Assembly (NCBI GenBank): GCA_964534325.1
Contig: CAZHOR010000001.1
Location: forward strand, 186,001-250,000
From: JdFR-22 sp964534325
Lineage (GTDB): Archaea; Halobacteriota; Archaeoglobi; Archaeoglobales; Archaeoglobaceae
Direction: 5' to 3'
Length of the DNA stretch: 64,000 nucleotides
Positions 41,827 through 50,671 of the stretch are shown one piece after another (within the stretch, counting starts at the first letter, position 1; each line of letters starts with the position of its first letter). The position numbers and the translations under genes are program-made. The notes beneath the pieces are model-generated. The model did not search any database. It was not told the origin of the DNA and worked only from the letters and a program-made list of their open reading frames with translations.

Positions 41827-42729
41827 TTATAGTTTCACCAGCTGCATTAAATCCTTCTCAGTTATAATGCCTTCCAGGCTACCATCGCTCAATATCAGGG
41901 CAGCTCCATGTCCATGCTGAACCATTTTCTCTGCCACTTCAGAAGCTCTGGCAGTAGGATAGAAGATCAGAGGATCTTTATGTACCAGAAATTCTTTTGA
42001 GAGCATAACTGAGAGCGGTTTCTCCAGGATTTCGGTGGCGTTTCCGGTAAGAATCATTTTGAACGCCTCACCTCCAAAGTAACGGAGTATATCCCTATCG
42101 GTTATTAATCCCACGAACACTCCATCTGTTATGACCGGCAATCTTCTTATCCTTCTAGAGATCATGGTCTTCATCGCTTTTCCAATGCTGGTTGCAGGCT
42201 CAGCCGAAACTACACTTCTGGTCATTATTGAGCCTACATCAGTAGCTACGCTATCGAACACATAAGGTCTTTTCAGAACAGGTTTCTTCTTCAAGGTGAG
42301 GAGTTCCAGCATATCCCTCTCTGTTATTATGCCTGCCACTCTTTCATCGTCTATAACGGGACAGCTGCTTACGTCTTTATCCAGCATAATTTCCAGGGCA
42401 TCCATCCAGGACGCGGAGATGTCAATCGTCACCACATCCTTTTCCATTATTTCTTCGACTTCTTCATTTACAGCGATAATGAGATTTCCTCCGTGCTTGA
42501 GAACAATTCCGTGCTTTCTTCCCCCTCCAAAGAAATCTATGATGTCCATAGCAACCAAAAGGCCCAGAAACCTTTTACTTCCTGCATCGGCTACGGGTAT
42601 TCTTCTGAATCTGTAGGCAACCATGGTCTTCAAAGCGCTCATAATAGTGGATGTCGGGGGAACGTTTACCACTTCAGAGGTTGCTACTTCCATTATATTC
42701 CCGTATTTAATATCTTTCCTGCTTTTCAT
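41827..42729 (-). CDS. Four-CBS-domain protein
   Basis: A 300-residue protein with two CBS pairs (repeats at about 12-68, 90-145, 160-215 and 235-295; each ends in a VAMDIIDFF, ITERDMLELL, ITDRDILRYF or ITEKDLMQLV type helix). Binds adenine nucleotides or similar ligands; no catalytic domain. It starts 4 bp after the acetyltransferase gene on the same strand, so they are one operon. The role is not predictable from sequence. Confidence 0.82.
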   Translation of the reverse strand: MKSRKDIKYGNIMEVATSEVVNVPPTSTIMSALKTMVAYRFRRIPVADAGSKRFLGLLVAMDIIDFFGGGRKHGIVLKHGGNLIIAVNEEVEEIMEKDVVTIDISASWMDALEIMLDKDVSSCPVIDDERVAGIITERDMLELLTLKKKPVLKRPYVFDSVATDVGSIMTRSVVSAEPATSIGKAMKTMISRRIRRLPVITDGVFVGLITDRDILRYFGGEAFKMILTGNATEILEKPLSVMLSKEFLVHKDPLIFYPTARASEVAEKMVQHGHGAALILSDGSLEGIITEKDLMQLVKL

Positions 42730-42733
42730 TCTA

Positions 42734-43246
42734 TCAACCCAAGCAGATGTTCATGTCATACTGATATCTATCATCAGTGATGGTGAATCCCATCTCCCTG
42801 AAAAGGTGAAGGGCTCTATTATTACATTTTTCAGTAGTTAATATAATCTTCTTGCAATCGACTTTCTTGCAGTAATCAATTATGGAGGAGACCATCTTCC
42901 TCCCAATACCGGCGTTCTGATAGTCTTTTATAATGAATATAGTGACTTCTGCAACTTCGTTCCCGCTCGGCACCACAGATAGATGACCTATTACCTCACC
43001 TTTATGCTCACCAACTATAGAGATACCTTTATCATCTATATAGTCCAGCCAGATCTTTAGAGCCTCCTCTTTTACGGGAGGTAAACCCAGACACCTGTCT
43101 TCGGGGTTGAACTTCCTGTACATCTTGATCAGTTCGTTCCTGTCCTGCTGGTAATTGTATGATCTTATCAAAATACATCTGCCTTTTTTGTCTTTAAAAT
43201 AGATGTTATCCTCAAAATCTTTTAACCCATATCTTGTTTTCATCAT
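42734..43246 (-). CDS. GNAT-family N-acetyltransferase
   Basis: A 170-residue GNAT protein. Motif A, the acetyl-CoA pyrophosphate loop, is KDYQNAGIGRKMVSSIIDYCKK, and strand-six/alpha-four end is NNRALHLFREMGFTI. The acceptor is unknown. The first gene of a two-gene operon with the CBS protein. The N-terminal frame is open to 43270, but Met at 43246 or 43243 follows GGTGATC. It resembles acetyltransferase domains coupled to acyl-CoA synthetases only in general. Confidence 0.78.
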   Translation of the reverse strand: MMKTRYGLKDFEDNIYFKDKKGRCILIRSYNYQQDRNELIKMYRKFNPEDRCLGLPPVKEEALKIWLDYIDDKGISIVGEHKGEVIGHLSVVPSGNEVAEVTIFIIKDYQNAGIGRKMVSSIIDYCKKVDCKKIILTTEKCNNRALHLFREMGFTITDDRYQYDMNICLG

Positions 43247-43420
43247 GATCACCATAAATACCGCAACCAATTACGGATTCAGTTCCTTTACAGATTACGT
43301 TATTAACAACACAGTATATAAAGATATTCGAAACGATTAATATTGTTAATACTCCTTTAAGCATTTAGAACAACAATCGGAGCTAAAAATTGATATGAGA
43401 TACACTGGTACATTCATTTG

Positions 43421-43624
43421 CTATTTATCCCTACTCGACCACATCACAGGCTTTTTGGAGAGTTTTATGACGTTTTCACTGCAAGAACCAAGCAGTAAAT
43501 CCTCGAAATCTATGACATGCAAAAGAACAACTTCTTTAGCTCCACAGTCCTTCATCCTCCTCACATACTTGAGACCCTTCATGGACGCTTTGGAAAAAGT
43601 TGGAAACAATATCTTCTCGAACAA
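43421..43624 (-). pseudogene. Universal stress protein remnant with internal deletion
   Basis: A 67-residue frame. It opens like a UspA protein (FEKILFPTFSKASMKGLKYV, then VVLLHVIDFEDLL) but moves directly into the usual UspA C-terminal sequence (LGSCSENVIKLSKKPVMW). About 70 residues of the middle, with the ATP-binding GxxGxxG segment, are missing, so the ~140-residue fold cannot form. The frame is still open and starts at TTG 43624 after GGAGGT. Most simply a gene that lost an in-frame internal piece. Confidence 0.7.
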
Positions 43625-44165
43625 TATGTCTACCTCCTATCATAAGAGTGCTGATACCGATTGTTTTCATTCCATATAAGTCTTTTTTATTACGTTTAAT
43701 CATGCCAAAACTCTAATCAATCAATTATTGCCGATACAGCCTGAATTAGCCCAATCAGATTAAAAAAGAATAAAAATAAAAAAATATAATTCAATTGAAT
43801 TCAGTTGTATTCGGTCGGTAGACCTTACCTGCCCCAGTTATGCTCCCTGATCATAGTAGTCCCATCATAGACCCATCAAGACTTCCTACGGTAATGTTGC
43901 ACCAATTTTTCAGAGTGACCCATGAAGATTGGAGAAGAATGATTTGATTTGAAAGTAGTGGACAGACATGGTTCCTTTATAATGATGATAATACACATTT
44001 ACACAAAGAATTTAAGTAATTTGTTAGCATAGTTCAATAGATCGAGGTGGATTCAGGTGGCTCAGTTGTGGGACTTAAGAAACATAAATAGGAGGGGTCT
44101 GGTCAAGATTATTTATTAATATATTATTTTATTGGTAAATAATCATTACACAAGATACGGAAGAG
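43625..44165. other. 541-bp spacer, no gene seen
   Basis: AT-rich at both ends with a less AT-rich middle (43800-44100). A TATA-like AATATATTATTTTATTGG (44119-44136) precedes the secreted-protein gene. ATGATGA (43983-43989) resembles a C box but no matching D box is placed correctly. Nothing else is supported. Confidence 0.45.
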
Positions 44166-45341
44166 ATGAGGAGAGGAATTCGTAATGGAGTACTCGTAAT
44201 AATTTTGGTTTTCTTATTTTCCTCACAACTGGTTTTAGCTCAACACCAACTTGGAGACGATGGTGTTAATATCAAGGGAGAAGAGTTCGATATCACCATC
44301 TACGACCCTGACAAAAACGTTCCATTTGTCGACCTAACTTGTGAGCCCCAGAAAGATAGCGACCGAATACATGTTACACTAATCTTCAAGAACACGGGTG
44401 GTAAAACCCTATCCGGGACCGAATACACCTTCGACGGGAAAAGCTCGACTGGTAACCGCGAGCTTATTCCCAACGGCATCCAAAAGCTAAACGCATCAAT
44501 TAAATATTCTGGAGAATCCGTTATCACCAAAAAAGTCAGAGTTACCGGATATTTCGGCACCAACAGCTATTATACTGCAGACTATACCATCAGATTCTAC
44601 GTCACGGACAATGACGTTACTGCCAGGGTCTTGCAGGGGACGGACATTGAAGTGGGCCAATACACTCCCAGAGAAGAAGTCCAGAATATAAAGAGAGTCC
44701 TACCCTACTTCTACGACATACTGGATGCTGTAAATGATTTAAGGGAAAAGATACTTTCTTCCCAAACAGAACAAGGTTCTGGCCAAACTCCTTCTTCCCC
44801 CTCTTCAGCTAAACGGATAATCGTGATAGAAGAGATGTCAAGAGAGAAGGGAGAAGAAAGAGTAAAAGAGAAGGGCGAATATGTAAGGATAGAATATCGA
44901 ACCACTATCCAGAAGGTGATTGTGGAATTCGATGAGGGGGAAGAACCCGGTTATAGAGTAGTCCACAATGTCAAGGTCCTGGAATCGAATGCCACCGGGT
45001 CCATGCTGTGGATGGTATTAAGCGTCTCCAAGGAGATTGCTCCTACTACAAATAGCATGATACTTTCAAAAGAAATGACTGTTCTGCAAGAAGACCCCAT
45101 AGTTGGTTTAGAGATACCTTCAGAGGAAGGACACGAGGGCGAACTCGACGCCACCACCATAACTTCTAAGGACGAGAACGAATTCTTGAGCGGAATAGAT
45201 ATAACCCACTCCATATCCCCAAGAGAAGAAATCAGTTTTATGGGCCAAAGTTTACCCCTCACCAACTACATCCTCATTGTAACAGCACTACTATCCACTG
45301 CCCTCATCTTCCTGTCATTGAGGAGGAGAGCCAGCAGATAA
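44166..45341 (+). CDS. Secreted, C-terminally anchored surface protein, unknown
   Basis: A 391-residue protein with a signal peptide (MRRGIRNG, then VLVIILVFLFSSQLVLA, cleavage before QHQLG), a beta-rich domain of about 130 residues similar in style to archaeal COG1361 surface proteins (FKNTGGKTLSGTEYTF), a middle linker (SSQTEQGSGQTPSSPSS), a second domain, and a C-terminal membrane helix (NYILIVTALLSTALIFLSL) with a basic tail. It should sit on the outer face, held by the C-terminal anchor. No cysteines other than LTCEP. Function unknown. Confidence 0.65.
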   Translation: MRRGIRNGVLVIILVFLFSSQLVLAQHQLGDDGVNIKGEEFDITIYDPDKNVPFVDLTCEPQKDSDRIHVTLIFKNTGGKTLSGTEYTFDGKSSTGNRELIPNGIQKLNASIKYSGESVITKKVRVTGYFGTNSYYTADYTIRFYVTDNDVTARVLQGTDIEVGQYTPREEVQNIKRVLPYFYDILDAVNDLREKILSSQTEQGSGQTPSSPSSAKRIIVIEEMSREKGEERVKEKGEYVRIEYRTTIQKVIVEFDEGEEPGYRVVHNVKVLESNATGSMLWMVLSVSKEIAPTTNSMILSKEMTVLQEDPIVGLEIPSEEGHEGELDATTITSKDENEFLSGIDITHSISPREEISFMGQSLPLTNYILIVTALLSTALIFLSLRRRASR

Positions 45342-45397
45342 CGGATAAAGACTCAATCAACACAAACTTCATTAACGAACTTTTGAAAAGATTTCAA

Positions 45398-47296
45398 TTA
45401 AAAAAGGGGGAGGTATTCCTTCAGCATCAGGGCGAGCACGTTGATGGAGGCGTGTATGATCATGAAGGGTATGAGGTTCCTGCTTTTTTCGTACATTTTT
45501 ATGGTCACGTACTGGTATCCCAACAGGTAGATCAAGAAAAATGGTAGGGTTTGTATTGCCAGGTAGTAATCAAGGGTCTTCAGGCTGAGGATGTGTATGA
45601 GGCAAAAAGCTATGGGGACCGCTATTCTTCCCGCTTTTGCTGCCATACGGTCGAACATGAATCTCTTGAATATCACTTCTTCACTGCCGCTGAGGATTAT
45701 CAAGGAGACTATGCCGGTAAGGGTTATCTCGAAGGGGATTCTTTCTCCCACTATATAACTGAGGGCGACAAATGCGGGAATAATGAGGTAGATCTTCATT
45801 TCTCTGGGGATTGTTCTGTGATCGGATATTACGCCAAATATAAAGAATGCCAGAGCAAGAAAGATTAGGTAACCGTTAAGCATCAGCGATGCCACGTAAA
45901 TGATGATCGCTAATCTCTCAAAACTGATCTCTCTGATAACGAAGAATGCGGAGTAAAATAATAGAGCCAATGTGGTGTAGATGGAGGGCATGGAAGTGAA
46001 GAGCATGGCCAGGATAAGTAAAAACAGTATTTCGAGAGGAGAATTGCTTCTGGCTCTCCTTATCCTCATCCCGGATAAGTAAGGTAGATAGATCAGAGAG
46101 AATATGAAAAAACCCATTAAGAACAGGAACAGTATAATATTGGGAGATGCGAAGCTCGCCGTCACTCCCTGGTAGTATAATGAGTAGAGGAAGACCAGGA
46201 TATACGCAGAAGAAACACTCAGCACTACGCTCCTCGACAGCCACCCTAATTCCTCCAGGATGGGGTGTTTGATGAACTTCAGAACAGCGAGTATTGTCAG
46301 AAGCAAAATAAATGGGATAAGAACAACCACAACAGGTTGGTCCACCAGTGGTTTGATATCCAGTACGACCCCATAGATGCCTCTTTTCATTATGGGAGAT
46401 AGCACGATGGTAGGATACGATAAGAACAGAATAAATAGAGGAACTAACGGAACGACAAACTTTGTTTTTCTAATATATCCCTCTATAATGGGGTAAGAAG
46501 CGATCAATACGAAAAGAGCCGTAGCAAGAATTATATGGATTCCGTATTCCCCCACATGCGGTTCTACACCCAGGATTTCGTGGTAGTGGGTGTGCTCCCA
46601 TACGCCGAAGAATTTGGGAGGTAAAAACAGTATAACGTCTGATATTATGAACAACCAGATGAGGAGGTAAACGTAGTAGAACTCCTTATCCTTTCTGGCC
46701 ACTTCACGGATCTGGTGGACGACGACCTCATCAAAATCGATCAGCCTTTTAATAGACTCTCTTAACTGAGGATGCTTCTCTTTTAGTGTAAGGATGAATA
46801 CGTATAAAACGTAGCCTGTGACCACAATGGCTACCAGCTTCTTCAGGACCATGGTGTACAGTTGGGAGAGGGGATAGACCACGATCACAGTGAATACTAA
46901 AATATCTACATATTTCCTCAGGTCTCCTCTTAGCAGCAAATAGATGGGAATGAAGGCCAGTACCACAATAGGTATGAGGTTCAAGGTCAATGCCCAACCA
47001 GTTAAAGCCTCCTCGCGTACCACAAGCCTCAGCAAAAAATTCAGGTTGAAAAGGAGGAACAGGCTAAGCAAGATATACGTGTCGAACTCCCTTAGCTCGA
47101 ACTCCTCTATGAGAAATCTCTTGAAAATCCATAAGGTCAGGACCAGGCTTATAACAATACCGAATGGCTCAAACCATCCGATGAGCTTTATTTCGAAGAA
47201 TTCGGCGGTCACCACTACAAGGTCTATGGCCTGTATTAGCATTAGAAAAGCTGGGGCGTATCCTAACCATCTTTTGAGGGGATAGTTCTCCGACAT
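45398..47296 (-). CDS. Large membrane protein with C-terminal CPBP (CAAX) protease domain
   Basis: A 632-residue polytopic protein with about 16-18 membrane segments. The last ~180 residues form a CPBP/Rce1-like metalloprotease: motif one EEVIFKRF (about 538), motif two FCLIHILSL (about 566) and motif three IIHASINVLALML (about 614). The first ~440 residues are membrane helices and a central loop (YIRKTKFVVPLV), with no family that I recognise. Typical CPBP proteins are 200-300 residues, so the N-terminal module is additional. Unknown substrate. TATA AAAATTATAAGG (47327-47338) upstream. Confidence 0.75.
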   Translation of the reverse strand: MSENYPLKRWLGYAPAFLMLIQAIDLVVVTAEFFEIKLIGWFEPFGIVISLVLTLWIFKRFLIEEFELREFDTYILLSLFLLFNLNFLLRLVVREEALTGWALTLNLIPIVVLAFIPIYLLLRGDLRKYVDILVFTVIVVYPLSQLYTMVLKKLVAIVVTGYVLYVFILTLKEKHPQLRESIKRLIDFDEVVVHQIREVARKDKEFYYVYLLIWLFIISDVILFLPPKFFGVWEHTHYHEILGVEPHVGEYGIHIILATALFVLIASYPIIEGYIRKTKFVVPLVPLFILFLSYPTIVLSPIMKRGIYGVVLDIKPLVDQPVVVVLIPFILLLTILAVLKFIKHPILEELGWLSRSVVLSVSSAYILVFLYSLYYQGVTASFASPNIILFLFLMGFFIFSLIYLPYLSGMRIRRARSNSPLEILFLLILAMLFTSMPSIYTTLALLFYSAFFVIREISFERLAIIIYVASLMLNGYLIFLALAFFIFGVISDHRTIPREMKIYLIIPAFVALSYIVGERIPFEITLTGIVSLIILSGSEEVIFKRFMFDRMAAKAGRIAVPIAFCLIHILSLKTLDYYLAIQTLPFFLIYLLGYQYVTIKMYEKSRNLIPFMIIHASINVLALMLKEYLPLF

Positions 47297-47314
47297 GGCA
47301 CTCCCATAAGCTAA

Positions 47315-47328
47315 AAGGGATAACCCTT
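47315..47328. promoter_or_regulatory. Palindrome at the CPBP protease promoter
   Basis: AAGGGATAACCCTT, perfect 5-bp arms around ATAA, between the TATA box and the start codon; an operator-like position. Confidence 0.35.
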
Positions 47329-47442
47329 ATAATTTTATCTTATTTTATTTTTATATATTAGTTTGTCATGAAATAAATAGATTGCTCCAAACCAATAGAC
47401 CGTGGGGGTTAAATTTTTTTATTGACCCGGAAATTTTAGGAC

Positions 47443-48747
47443 ATGCTTGATGTGTTGCAAGTTGAAGCCAGGAAAGCTGCTGAGCTTATTAATAAACATC
47501 AATTTGTAAGGATTTTCTCTCATTACGATGCCGATGGTATTTCCTCCGCTTCCATTCTGGGGGCCGCTCTATTCCGAAATGACATTCAATTTCAGGTTTC
47601 CTTTTTGAACGGGTTGAGAGAGCCCGTAGATACCGGATCAGATGAACTGGTGGTTTTTCAGGATATGGGGAGCGGTCAACCGGATATAGTTTCACAGGTA
47701 GACTCAGATGTGGTCATCGCTGACCACCACTACCCTTCAGGAAAAATGGAGACCGAAAAAGGGTTCGCTCACGTAAATCCCCATCTTGCAGGTATAGACG
47801 GCACCTACGAGCTCTCGGCAAGCGGAGTTGCTTACGTTATCGCCAATCAGCTGGACAATAATGCAGATCTATCGGGTCTGGTACTTGCGGGGATCTACGG
47901 AGATAAACAGAAGATAACCGGTGGCAACGCCGAGATAGTAAACGAGAGTGTCACAGAGGGTTACATTACGAAAAAGACTGGCCTGAACCTCCACTCAGGA
48001 AAAGTAGGCGAGGTGCTTTCCCTTTCTACCGAGCCATTTCTGGATTTCTATGACAACGAAGAGGAGTTAAAAGAGTTCCTGGAGAGTCTAAATATCGGTG
48101 AGGACGCAGATATCGACCAACTCAGCGGGGATGAGATACAAAAGCTGTCCAACGCTACCGTCCTGAGGGTCCTTAAACAGGGGGGTTTCGAGGGGTCTGT
48201 TGACGGTTTTGTGGGCAAAAAATTTGTCCTGAACAATGAGGCTGTACAGAATCCGGTGATGCTTTCCGAAGTGATCGATTCGTGCGGAAGAGCTTCAGAA
48301 TTCGGTACCGGCTTCTCTATCTGCCTCAGAGATGAAAATTATGTGGATAGAGGGTTTGAGTTGTGGAAGAAGTTCAAGATGGAGCTTCTGGAAGAGATAA
48401 AGAAGAGGAAGAACGAGCTTGAAGAAGGCGAGGCTGTTAGATACATTATAATGGAAGATGCTCCCACAACATCCCCCATAGCCACCGTATTTTCTCGATA
48501 CCTGTTCTCCGACAAACCGCTTCTGGTGGCAAACCTGAAGAAGAACGCTGCCAAGATATCCTCCAGATCGAATGCAAGGATAGCCGAGAAAGTCGATCTA
48601 GCAGAAATCATGCAAAATGCAGCCCAAAAAGTTGGTGGGAGGGGCGGAGGGCATAAAGTAGCTGCAGGAGCCAATATAGAGCCCGATAGACTGGATGAAT
48701 TCATACGAGAGGTGGACAGGCTGGTCAGCCAGTCCTTTCAACAGTGA
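47443..48747 (+). CDS. Archaeal RecJ-like DHH exonuclease (GAN type)
   Basis: A 434-residue DHH-DHHA1 phosphoesterase of the RecJ/Cdc45-related archaeal group. Motifs: HYDADGISSAS (about residue 27), FQDMGSG, IADHH (about 94) and the C-terminal GGRGGGHKVAAGA of DHHA1. GAN acts on single-stranded DNA/RNA 5' ends and associates with GINS/CMG in archaea. It is slightly shorter than some homologues. The TATA-like GTTAAATTTTTTTATTG about 26 nt upstream and no Shine-Dalgarno suggest a leaderless mRNA. Start of a run with pcc1. Confidence 0.85.
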   Translation: MLDVLQVEARKAAELINKHQFVRIFSHYDADGISSASILGAALFRNDIQFQVSFLNGLREPVDTGSDELVVFQDMGSGQPDIVSQVDSDVVIADHHYPSGKMETEKGFAHVNPHLAGIDGTYELSASGVAYVIANQLDNNADLSGLVLAGIYGDKQKITGGNAEIVNESVTEGYITKKTGLNLHSGKVGEVLSLSTEPFLDFYDNEEELKEFLESLNIGEDADIDQLSGDEIQKLSNATVLRVLKQGGFEGSVDGFVGKKFVLNNEAVQNPVMLSEVIDSCGRASEFGTGFSICLRDENYVDRGFELWKKFKMELLEEIKKRKNELEEGEAVRYIIMEDAPTTSPIATVFSRYLFSDKPLLVANLKKNAAKISSRSNARIAEKVDLAEIMQNAAQKVGGRGGGHKVAAGANIEPDRLDEFIREVDRLVSQSFQQ

Positions 48748-48761
48748 GCAGGTATGAGAAG

Positions 48762-48980
48762 ATGATCGGTGCGAAAGTGGAGCTTGAGCTTGATGATGCC
48801 CCCCTTGTGGCTGAGGCTCTGAAGCCGGACGATGTGGATTGGGCAAAATGTTATTCCACAGAAGAAAAGCTGATCATTGAGGCTGAATCCGAGAGAACAG
48901 GTAGTATGCTGAGCGTGCTGGATGATTATATGGTGAACATCAAGTTGGCCCGATCTCTCCTCGATTTACTGGGTCGTTAA
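48762..48980 (+). CDS. pcc1: Pcc1-like KEOPS complex subunit
   Basis: A 72-residue protein with the Pcc1 fold (AKVELELDDAPLVAEALKPDD at the N-terminal strand/helix and SMLSVLDDYMVNIKLARSLL at the end). Pcc1 is the small dimerising KEOPS subunit, needed for t6A modification of tRNAs by Kae1. ATG 48762 has AGGT upstream and a family-like start; a GTG at 48744 would overlap the nuclease stop. No other KEOPS gene is in the window. Confidence 0.7.
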   Translation: MIGAKVELELDDAPLVAEALKPDDVDWAKCYSTEEKLIIEAESERTGSMLSVLDDYMVNIKLARSLLDLLGR

Positions 48981-49009
48981 ATCTATTTATCTTCATTTAA
49001 AGTTCCACT

Positions 49010-49609
49010 ATGAACTACATTTACTGTGAATCATGTAAAGATTATACCGAACACGACCTCATAAGAGAAGATAAACACCTCTACAAGTGCAGAGAATGTG
49101 GAGAGGTGGAACAATATGTCCCGGAGAAGAAATTTCCGGTGAGAGCGGTAATAAGCTCTGGAGATGAGTCAGAGGCAGGAAGTGTTTCCCTCACCCCTTC
49201 CGAGCTGGTGATGGTAAAGGATGAGCTGGTAGTGGAGCTTGAAGAGGGTTTTAAAATAGGTGAAGTGACTTCTGTAGAGCTCAAGAGCGGGAAAAGAGTA
49301 GAGGAAGCTGAAGTTAAGGATGTGGAGACCTTGTGGCTCAGGGATGTGGGGGAGATGCCTTTACGCATCAGCCTTCATCACGGGAAGGGAAAAACAATCC
49401 CTGTCGTATTCAACACACCCGGAGATACAGAGTTCCATGTGGGTGAAGAGCTGGAAATAGATAATAAGAAAAGCATTATCACCAAAATAATGCTGGAGAA
49501 CGGTAAGGTTCTGGACAGGTCCGAACAGAACGCCAGAACAAGAGACATCAAGAGAATATACGCTGAATCCATAAAGAAAAGAAGAAAGAGATGGCAGAGA
49601 CAGCGTTAA
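49010..49609 (+). CDS. HVO_0476-family zinc finger protein
   Basis: A 199-residue archaeal protein with an N-terminal zinc ribbon (CESCKDYTEHDL...CRECGEVEQY; cysteines at about 6, 9, 27, 30) and a beta-rich body of about 160 residues that ends in a strongly basic tail (KRIYAESIKKRRKRWQRQR). It matches the HVO_0476 family, function unknown. AAATCTATTTATC about 25 nt upstream and no Shine-Dalgarno: probably leaderless. It overlaps the next gene by 19 bp. Confidence 0.78.
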   Translation: MNYIYCESCKDYTEHDLIREDKHLYKCRECGEVEQYVPEKKFPVRAVISSGDESEAGSVSLTPSELVMVKDELVVELEEGFKIGEVTSVELKSGKRVEEAEVKDVETLWLRDVGEMPLRISLHHGKGKTIPVVFNTPGDTEFHVGEELEIDNKKSIITKIMLENGKVLDRSEQNARTRDIKRIYAESIKKRRKRWQRQR

Positions 49610-50565
49610 GCCATAAACCGATCAGATTAAGGGATTTTATCCGGGTAGATGAGTGGTATTTTTCCGTTATAGGATACCGTAACGACAATAGCATCAAGTG
49701 TTTTCTCCGCTACGTCCCCCATGAACGGGGAGATAGAAAGAAAGAAGGGAAAAGATTCAGGAAATTACTGCACAGGGAAGCGATCGATTTCGCCATTGAA
49801 ACTGGTATAGACTACTTTAATGGTAAAGTCTTCATAGTTCCTCCAGAAGATGTAGATGAGGTCTTCAAGCCCGAAGAGAGGCTGAAAGTGGAGGGAGAGG
49901 TGGGTGAAGTGGTGAAATTCTTTTCAGGGGTTCCCTTACAGAAAATGGGTGTAACGGGTTCAAGGCTTATAGGGATGGAGAATGAAGACTCCGACATCGA
50001 TTTCGTGATACACGGAGATTGGTGGTTCCGGGGAAGAGAGAAGATAAAATCGGGGATAAAGAGAGGAGAGATCGAAGAACCCCATAGCCATACGTGGGAC
50101 ACTATATTCACCAAGAGGAAGGTGAACATACCCTTCAATATCTTTCTATCACATGAGAGGAGAAAATACCATCGGGCAGTTATAGGCTCCACCTACTTCG
50201 ACCTGCTTTACGTCCGGGATTACGGGGAGCTAGAGAACGAGGTCCCCGACGAAGAGGGGGATAAAGGGGATAAACTAACGATTGAAGCAGAAGTTAGAGA
50301 CGATTCCTTAACCTTCGACTATCCCGCATACTATCCAGTCAATCATGATGAGATAGATGCTGTCCTGTGTTTCACTCACACTTACACCGGTCAGGCGTTC
50401 AAAGGAGAAACTCTGGAAGCCAGAGGTTATGTAGAGACCATAAAAGGTAGAAACTATCTCATCGTGGGGACTGAGAGAGAAGTTGAGGGCGAATATATAG
50501 TTTCACACACTTTTATGGATAAACAGGGACTAAGAGAAGATTTTGAGAAGTGGAAGAAGCAGTAG
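49591..50565 (+). CDS. COG1665-type predicted nucleotidyltransferase
   Basis: A 324-residue protein. A nucleotidyltransferase core is seen at GVTGSRLIGMENEDSDIDFVIHGD (about residue 120; GS then two Asp, DxD). The C-terminal ~100 residues form a beta-rich domain (NTIKAR-like GYVETIKGRNYLIVG). Substrate unknown; archaeal-specific. The ATG lies inside the end of the upstream gene (19-bp overlap), so they are translated from one transcript. Confidence 0.72.
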   Translation: MAETALSHKPIRLRDFIRVDEWYFSVIGYRNDNSIKCFLRYVPHERGDRKKEGKRFRKLLHREAIDFAIETGIDYFNGKVFIVPPEDVDEVFKPEERLKVEGEVGEVVKFFSGVPLQKMGVTGSRLIGMENEDSDIDFVIHGDWWFRGREKIKSGIKRGEIEEPHSHTWDTIFTKRKVNIPFNIFLSHERRKYHRAVIGSTYFDLLYVRDYGELENEVPDEEGDKGDKLTIEAEVRDDSLTFDYPAYYPVNHDEIDAVLCFTHTYTGQAFKGETLEARGYVETIKGRNYLIVGTEREVEGEYIVSHTFMDKQGLREDFEKWKKQ

Positions 50566-50671
50566 ATGAGAAAACAATAGCTCCAAATCCAACCTGATCT
50601 AAATCTGGTCTAAATCCAACTCCATGCTCCAAGCTGGAAAATAATAAATATTGTTTTGACCACCGGATATC

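Noticed and set aside
43975..44095. An ATGATGA C-box-like sequence
   Set aside because: No D box within a plausible distance.
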